Positions 58,786-64,000 of a DNA stretch of 64,000 bases are shown here, one piece after another. Origin of the DNA: Flammulina velutipes (taxonomy: Eukaryota > Basidiomycota > Agaricomycetes > Agaricales > Physalacriaceae); assembly GCA_011800155.1 (NCBI GenBank), contig JAALGH010000011.1:1922001-1986000 (forward strand). The letters are read 5' to 3'. The number at the start of each line of letters is the position of its first letter. The stretch's first letter is position 1. Position numbers and translations under genes: made by a program. The notes beneath the pieces were generated by a model that did not search any database, had not been told where the DNA came from, and saw only the letters and a program-made list of their open reading frames with translations.

Positions 58786-61569
58786 ATGCCCGCACAATCT
58801 AGCGCAGATGGTGGCGCGTCATCCAGGCGCCAAGTAGTCAAGACCTTCATCGATGATGCAGCAGAGGAATATGACGACGACGAGCCCGAAAGTGAGGACG
58901 AAGACGCGTTGGCAGGTGCGTATGCGGTTTGGTCTCCAGCGCCTATCCAACTGAATACACTAGAGATCTTATTAGGGACGACGAATCCGTGTCCTCAGGA
59001 TACACTGAAATTCCGCGGTGGGATGGAGCCTCAAACCCGGTGAATGGCAACAGAGCAACCACACTTTTCGAAGGAATCATTCAGCGGTTCGAACACCAAC
59101 CAATGGACGGGACCGACGACGGGGGCTCTCCATCTTCGAGCCGGCTTCTGGAGAGTGAAGAAGTCCTCGATGTTGATAGAATCAAGGACGACAACTTCTA
59201 CCTAATGGCCGTAGCGCACGACGAATCCAGGACGATCGTACATTATGATTTTGACAGGGTATTTGGTGACCGACTCCTTCCTATGGCCACGTTCTTACGA
59301 CTTGATAGGTGGACGCTCAAGAAGATGCAGTCAGAAACATCAAGGCATTTGCCAAAGACGAAGAAGGCCTGTTGGAAGCATGGGCGTTCCATGGAGTGAA
59401 GCCCCGCCTCTACCTCCTGCTCCAAAATTCCAAAAATCTTCAGGCCATCAACCAGCGCGTCGCAAGAGGTTGCCCTACCGTTCGATCGTCGTCGATGCAG
59501 CTCGTGACGGAGCCCAACGAACGAGCAGCCACCCTCCGGTTGATGACTCAACGCCATCCATGGCAGGGACGTTGGGTCAATATTCGAAAAGGCCGATACC
59601 GAGACGATGTGGGATACGTGGTGGTGGATGATGGCCAATGGGTCGAGCTCCTGGTCGTACCTAGGCTTTCCAGCGAAGATTTTCATCCCGTAGGAGACAG
59701 AGCCACTGTGACTTTCAACTACGCAGGCAAGCGTCCTCCATCCCCTACATTCATTGCGCGGCCTGGCAAGAAGCGAAAACTCGTAGACTTCGCACATCCT
59801 TCCCGCCCACTACCAGCTCTTCTCAACAACTTTCACTTAACACCAAGGGGAACGGAAGAAGGGAGAGCTTCTTACCTGGAGTATCCTGGCTTGGTTTTTG
59901 AAGGAGATCTTCTGGTCTTGAGATGTCGGCCCCTCAACCTTCGCGTGGCAACGCATGTATCTCAACAGATCTGGGAGTTGTTGATGGACTCGAATAACGA
60001 GAGCATACCCCTCATCTCGCTGCCACCGCGACCCGAATGGACGCTAGAGTATGGAGAAAGGGTCTTTGACTACGTTACAGGCCTCACGGGCTTTGTGGGC
60101 ACCATCGAGGACGAGCGGATTTCGGTCATAGGCTCTGCAGATGACGCAGAGGTGCTAGGTGATGAAGAAGTGCTGGGATGGATTCCGAGGGCCAATGTCG
60201 TGAAGTTTTTTGATGACTACGAGCCTGTTGAGGCGCCCTTCCCCGGAGGTCGAGTTCTTAATGGCTGGGTATGGCCCCAAAAGAACAAGAGACGATACAT
60301 GGACGTGCTCGTGGTACAAGAGCAGGAAGACGGTCTTGTGTCAGAGGTACGTACCTCCAAGTTGGGTCCCAATCTCATGAATCTAATACCAACCAGATGT
60401 TCACTTTTACACGGAATGCGTGCAGAACAGCTGCATTCGCGAGAGGTGGCGATGGGATATACATAGGCCCTCGTCATGCTGCTCCCACAAGAGGGTTCGG
60501 TCCACAACCTTCTTTTGCGGTCCAGGAAAACCCGGGGGCAAATGTGGGTCGTTGCCCTTGGATAGGCATCCAGGTCTCAATTATAGGCTCAGGGCGTACA
60601 GCACAGCGTAGCCAGGATCTTTCGAGCACCCATTTTCTTTCCCCCTTACCTTCACATGTTCATCGGATGAACGACATTGCGGACGACTACAAAGGACGCG
60701 TGGGCTATGTACTATCGGGGGACTTGTCAAAGGACTCTCGGAGTGGCGTCCTGTTGGACATATCCTTGTTGGGTAACGCCCACGAAAAGATCATTCGCAC
60801 TGACTACGAGTATGTAGTGGATGCTAGGTAAGACACTGGTACAGGTCTCCTCATTCCGAACTGACCATTGTTTAGGACTGGTTGGCCTCTTCGCATCGCT
60901 CATCCTCGACGCAACACCAATGATTTCTGGGCAGGGAATGCCCAAATCCAACGCAAGGAAAAGCTAGTGTTTCGCTACCGTCAAGAAACTAAAGTCGTTA
61001 CCATCCGCGATAGTACTCCTCCTCCATCTCCACCCCCTCTTCCTCCACCCAGCATCTCCCATTGGACGCTTTCACCTGAGCTTCATGGCCATCGCATGCA
61101 AGTGAAAAGCTCCCGGTCAGCAGCCAATCGACCTGATCCCTTCTGGGTAATTCAAGAGAGGGTGGATCCTGCCACAGTCCTGATTCGCCAGGTCTCGGCG
61201 AATGGCAAACCAGGCAAACCTTTCGAGCCATCGGATCTCTTTTCACCTGGGCCTGGTCGCAAGGCCAAGAAGTACAACAGGTGGTTTGTTAATGCTGGCA
61301 AGCACAGGGGAAAGTTCTGCAGAGGTATCCAGTACACTACCAGCGACCCCAAGTACAATATGGCTGGCTGGGTGGTCTTCCAAGTTGAATTAGTTCCCGG
61401 AGAAGCAGATAGGGATCTGGGAACAACTTTTCGCGTGTCGGATATGGACTTGGTCGTGCTCGCAGTAGATGATGATGACAGGAAACTGAATGCTCATCAC
61501 GAGAAACGGCGTGTTAGCTCTCAAGCGAAGGTTACGGTGGACGAAGATGCCTGGGATCCGGAGAGCTGA
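58786..61569 (+). CDS. SPT5-like KOW-domain protein
   Basis: Starts MPAQSSADGG, followed by VKTFIDDAAEEYDDDEPESE, the acidic N-terminal style of Spt5 homologues. Exons join through ALAGADLIRDDESV and DFDRVDAQEDAVRNI. Then LVTEPNERAATLRLM.. and the block GRWVNIRKGRYRDDVGYVVV followed by ELLVVPRL, a KOW-type module as in Spt5; a second one is RCPWIGIQVSII and YKGRVGYVLSGD. The C-terminus has a Pro-rich linker and a unique domain (HRGKFCRGIQYTTSD, VVFQVELVPGEADRD). About 840 residues in five exons. True Spt5 pairs with Spt4 to control RNA polymerase II; this is one of the expanded, divergent copies found in agaricomycetes, so that role should not be assumed. Confidence 0.7.
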
Positions 61570-61796
61570 AGGTTCTGCCCGATGTTGGCTTGCTCCCCTG
61601 GCGTGTAATGTGTAATGTTCCGCTACTTCGAGCCTTGTTACCGCATTATTTTTTGTGACATTGCGGATATTCAGTCTACAATCATTCGGATATTCAGTCT
61701 ATAAACATTTACCAACAATATCTTGCACTGTATGCTGGGTTGTAATTATTTTAGGCCCATTTAACCTCCTCCCATCACTTGCTATAACTTTTCAAG

Positions 61797-62257
61797 ATGC
61801 CCAAGGCTTCCAAATTCTCGGTTCTTGAGGCCTCTCAGTCTCAAATCCATTCGTATCTCGAAGTCAAGAGACGCAATCACGCCCATCCTGCCAAACGACA
61901 CGAAGTCATTTTCTATGTCTTTACCCCAGTGAGTCTTTGACTATTGTCATGCCCTGGTCTGACAAGATAATGTGAAAACAGGCCGTGCGGGTGGTTCGCG
62001 TTCAAGTGCGAGGGAATCGGATGCGCCTGAAAGATGCTGCAGAAGGCCTGGCTCGAAAGGGAGTCCTGGAGTCCTCGGCGCTGAGGTTCCGCCACCTAGA
62101 GTTCCAGGGCGTCAGTTGCTCATGGCAATGTATCGGGTGGTATACGTTCTTTACCGTCTCCTTATTAGCGGAGACACCCGTAATTATCGACGCGTCCGAT
62201 GGAAGACTACCCCCGAACTGGTTCGCATTGGTTGCGCCCTTCCTGCATGCGCTTTGA
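61797..62257 (+). CDS. Small hypothetical protein, 135 residues
   Basis: Exons 61797-61928 and 61982-62257 splice in phase. Sequence: MPKASKFSVLEASQSQIHSY, EVIFYVFTPAVRVVRVQVRG, then RLKDAAEGLARKGVLESSAL, a hydrophobic IGWYTFFTVSLLAETPVIID and a C-terminus NWFALVAPFLHAL. No family recognised. It sits between the SPT5-like gene and the expanded-family gene, all on the plus strand, with about 225 bp to each. Confidence 0.6.
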
Positions 62258-62479
62258 TTGAGTATGTTTGAAGGGTTCACCTTGGCTCGTTGACTGATCG
62301 TGTATTTTCAGATCCATCAACCGGGTTTAGATATACAAGAATAATATGCATCCCTTTTTTGAAACTGCATTGAGGGACTTGTCCGGCCTCATGCAAATTA
62401 CTAGCACCGACAGTTGAAGCGCCCCCATTGCCAGACAGAACACGTCTAACACCAACACTCTCGCTCATACCCCACTTTA

Positions 62480-64000
62480 ATGTCGACTTCTCCGCCTCCT
62501 CCTCCGCCTCCTCCTTTCCCCGATGTCGCGGGGTGGAGCTTTGACAAGGTTCCTCCCAATAAGCACGCATCAACGGAGCGACACGGACAAACGATATGGT
62601 TGAGCGTCGAACAACTGACACTGGTTGAGTTTTGCAGGCCTGAATGGTTCGCGGCAAGGCAGGCATTGGACCGCACAGGGAGGACCAGCTGGAAGAAAGC
62701 CTTGATGACCAAAATAGGGTGTCATCCTTGTTTCTCGATGGTCGAAGCACAAGCTCGCAGGACGGTAAGCTGGTCTCATTACTATGCATATGGGTGTCGT
62801 TGACTTTGTGCTCCACAGTGGCTTAGACATACCCTGGGCAACATGAAAACCCTCAGGTCGACAGAGGACACCCCAAGGAAATCCACCAAGGCCACCAAGA
62901 CCACCGCTCCCAACACCAACACTACCGACACTTCATTTCCTGGTGATAAGCCGCTGCGCGCATTGTTGAACTGGGAGGGACTGAGTGGGCACAAGGTCTT
63001 CAAAGATAAGAAACACGAAGAGATTCTCGAACGCTCAAAGCAAGAATTGGACCATGTGAAGGACGGGAATGCCGCTGGCGCTTATATCAAAGCAGCGTCA
63101 CTGATGTGGAAGGAGCTCACTGAGGAGGAGAGGCAGTCCTTTGAAGAAGAAGCGGAGTTGTTGAAAAAGGACGTCCCTACGTGCGTCTACTATCTCTAGT
63201 GTTTAGCATCCACTGACTCTGTTCTAGACGTAAGGCCTTCGCCATGGCTGGCCTGCATAACGCATTGTTGGCTATGTCGAACTTTTTGGATGGAGCCACA
63301 TTTTGCGTTCTTGCAGCATGGGAGCCAACTAGTGAGGACTGCAAGAAAGGTGAGGATGGCGGGATGTATGTGCGCCGATTCTCTCTAGTGTGATACTCTC
63401 TGATACCTCCACTTTTAGGATAGTTGTCGGCCGGGAGAACATACGCGCTTTGCTGCCTACTAACACAGAGGAGGCACTAGGAGAATGGCGAAGGAAGCAC
63501 TACGGTAATTGTCTATGTCTCCTAATATTTCGTCCCTAACATTTCCTCAGCATGCAAAGCGACAAGCTTTGCGGTCACGGCAGCTGGCGTGCCCATCTTC
63601 CCCAAGCTCAATCTGGAGAGTGTTATGACCAATGAAGAGGACGCCAAAGTGAAGCGCTCTGTTCTTCATGAATTTCTCACTGCTGCCTACAGTAAGTATC
63701 AACCAATACCCATATGCGTCTTTATTGAGACGCAGATTTTCTAGAGCATGCTTGTCCTACCCATAAAGGCGATCTACCATACAACGATATCATTACGACC
63801 CCGGCAAACTTCTATGACATTGGAGCTTGGCCGAAACTCCCAACTTTGCTGATCGCCGAGCCAAACGTATTGGAGGACGTCAACCTACTCGCGATCATAA
63901 GCATCCTTATGGACCGGAAAAGGGCAGGCTTCGAGTTCTGTGTATCGGCAACCCGTTCCCACCTCGAAGAAGATGATGATGATGATGTGTCGATGGATTT
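62480..64000 (+). CDS. Expanded agaricomycete family member, 3' end beyond right edge
   Basis: Starts MSTSPPPPPPPPFPDVAGW. It continues SVEQLTLVEFCRPEWFAARQ across an intron to WLRHTLGNMKT, then an HMG-like stretch (LMWKELTEEERQSFEEEAEL), LHNALLAMSNFLDGATFCVL, VVGRENIRALLPTNTEEALG, SFAVTAAGVPIFPKLNLESV and an acidic run (EEDDDDDVSMD) at the window edge. The layout of helical W.EL..EE...F...A followed by a globular part and acidic run parallels the gene at 6159-8358 (LPKDEQAYWKTRA). Seven exons are visible, all in phase. Function unknown. Confidence 0.65.

Noticed and set aside
1..64000. CRISPR arrays, bacterial operons, ribosome binding sites
   Set aside because: The intron-rich genes and gene families show a eukaryotic genome; direct repeats here are satellites without spacer structure.

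Overview
The window is nuclear DNA of a basidiomycete fungus, most likely a mushroom-forming agaricomycete. Nearly every gene is cut by several 45-60 nt GT..AG introns. There are two KDZ (Kyakuja-Dileera-Zisupton) transposase genes with CxC2-type zinc clusters, and the remaining gene content (tandem P450s, F-box paralogues, a caspase-domain protein, an HNH-family protein, SPT5-like KOW proteins, large lineage-specific hypothetical families) is typical of that group. Exon models were assembled by eye from reading frame, splice signals and family motifs, so the outer coordinates are firmer than the exon details.

Layout. (1) 1-8,360: a lineage-specific island. A KDZ transposase gene runs off the left edge on the minus strand, followed by three minus-strand genes (an RNase H1-N/viroplasmin-like protein and two unknowns), then two plus-strand members of one expanded family. 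(2) 8,440-9,270: five degenerate copies of a roughly 185-bp satellite, each with a small perfect hairpin. (3) 9,900-14,900: a graveyard holding a broken PDR-type ABC transporter, unrecognised decayed exons, a carboxypeptidase S fragment, one small possible gene and a P450 remnant. (4) 15,475-26,814: mostly intact genes: a four-TM protein, a short-chain dehydrogenase, F-box gene A, a secreted kinase-like protein, a basidiomycete hypothetical and a caspase-domain protein. (5) 28,082-35,342: three tandem paralogous cytochrome P450 genes. (6) 35,595-45,189: a hypothetical gene, a FYVE+RING E3 ligase, F-box genes B and C, a small protein and an HNH-family protein. (7) 45,370-46,720: a short minisatellite, a degenerate tRNA-like (SINE-like) unit and a 143-bp tandem array. 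(8) 46,961-64,000: a second lineage-specific island with a complete KDZ transposase gene, two minus-strand unknowns, then plus-strand genes (a long unknown, an SPT5-like KOW protein, a small unknown, and a member of the same expanded family as in region 1) running off the right edge.

How the parts relate. The two islands have the same general order: KDZ on the minus strand, minus-strand unknowns, then plus-strand genes including the shared family. Each ends at a different satellite array on the side facing the metabolic middle. The middle holds oxidative tailoring genes (three P450s, one SDR) plus dead P450 and ABC-transporter copies, which looks like the remnant of a metabolite or detoxification locus; no backbone synthase is visible. 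F-box genes A and B share a stretch of about 190 bp that is almost identical while their flanks have diverged, suggesting recent gene conversion.
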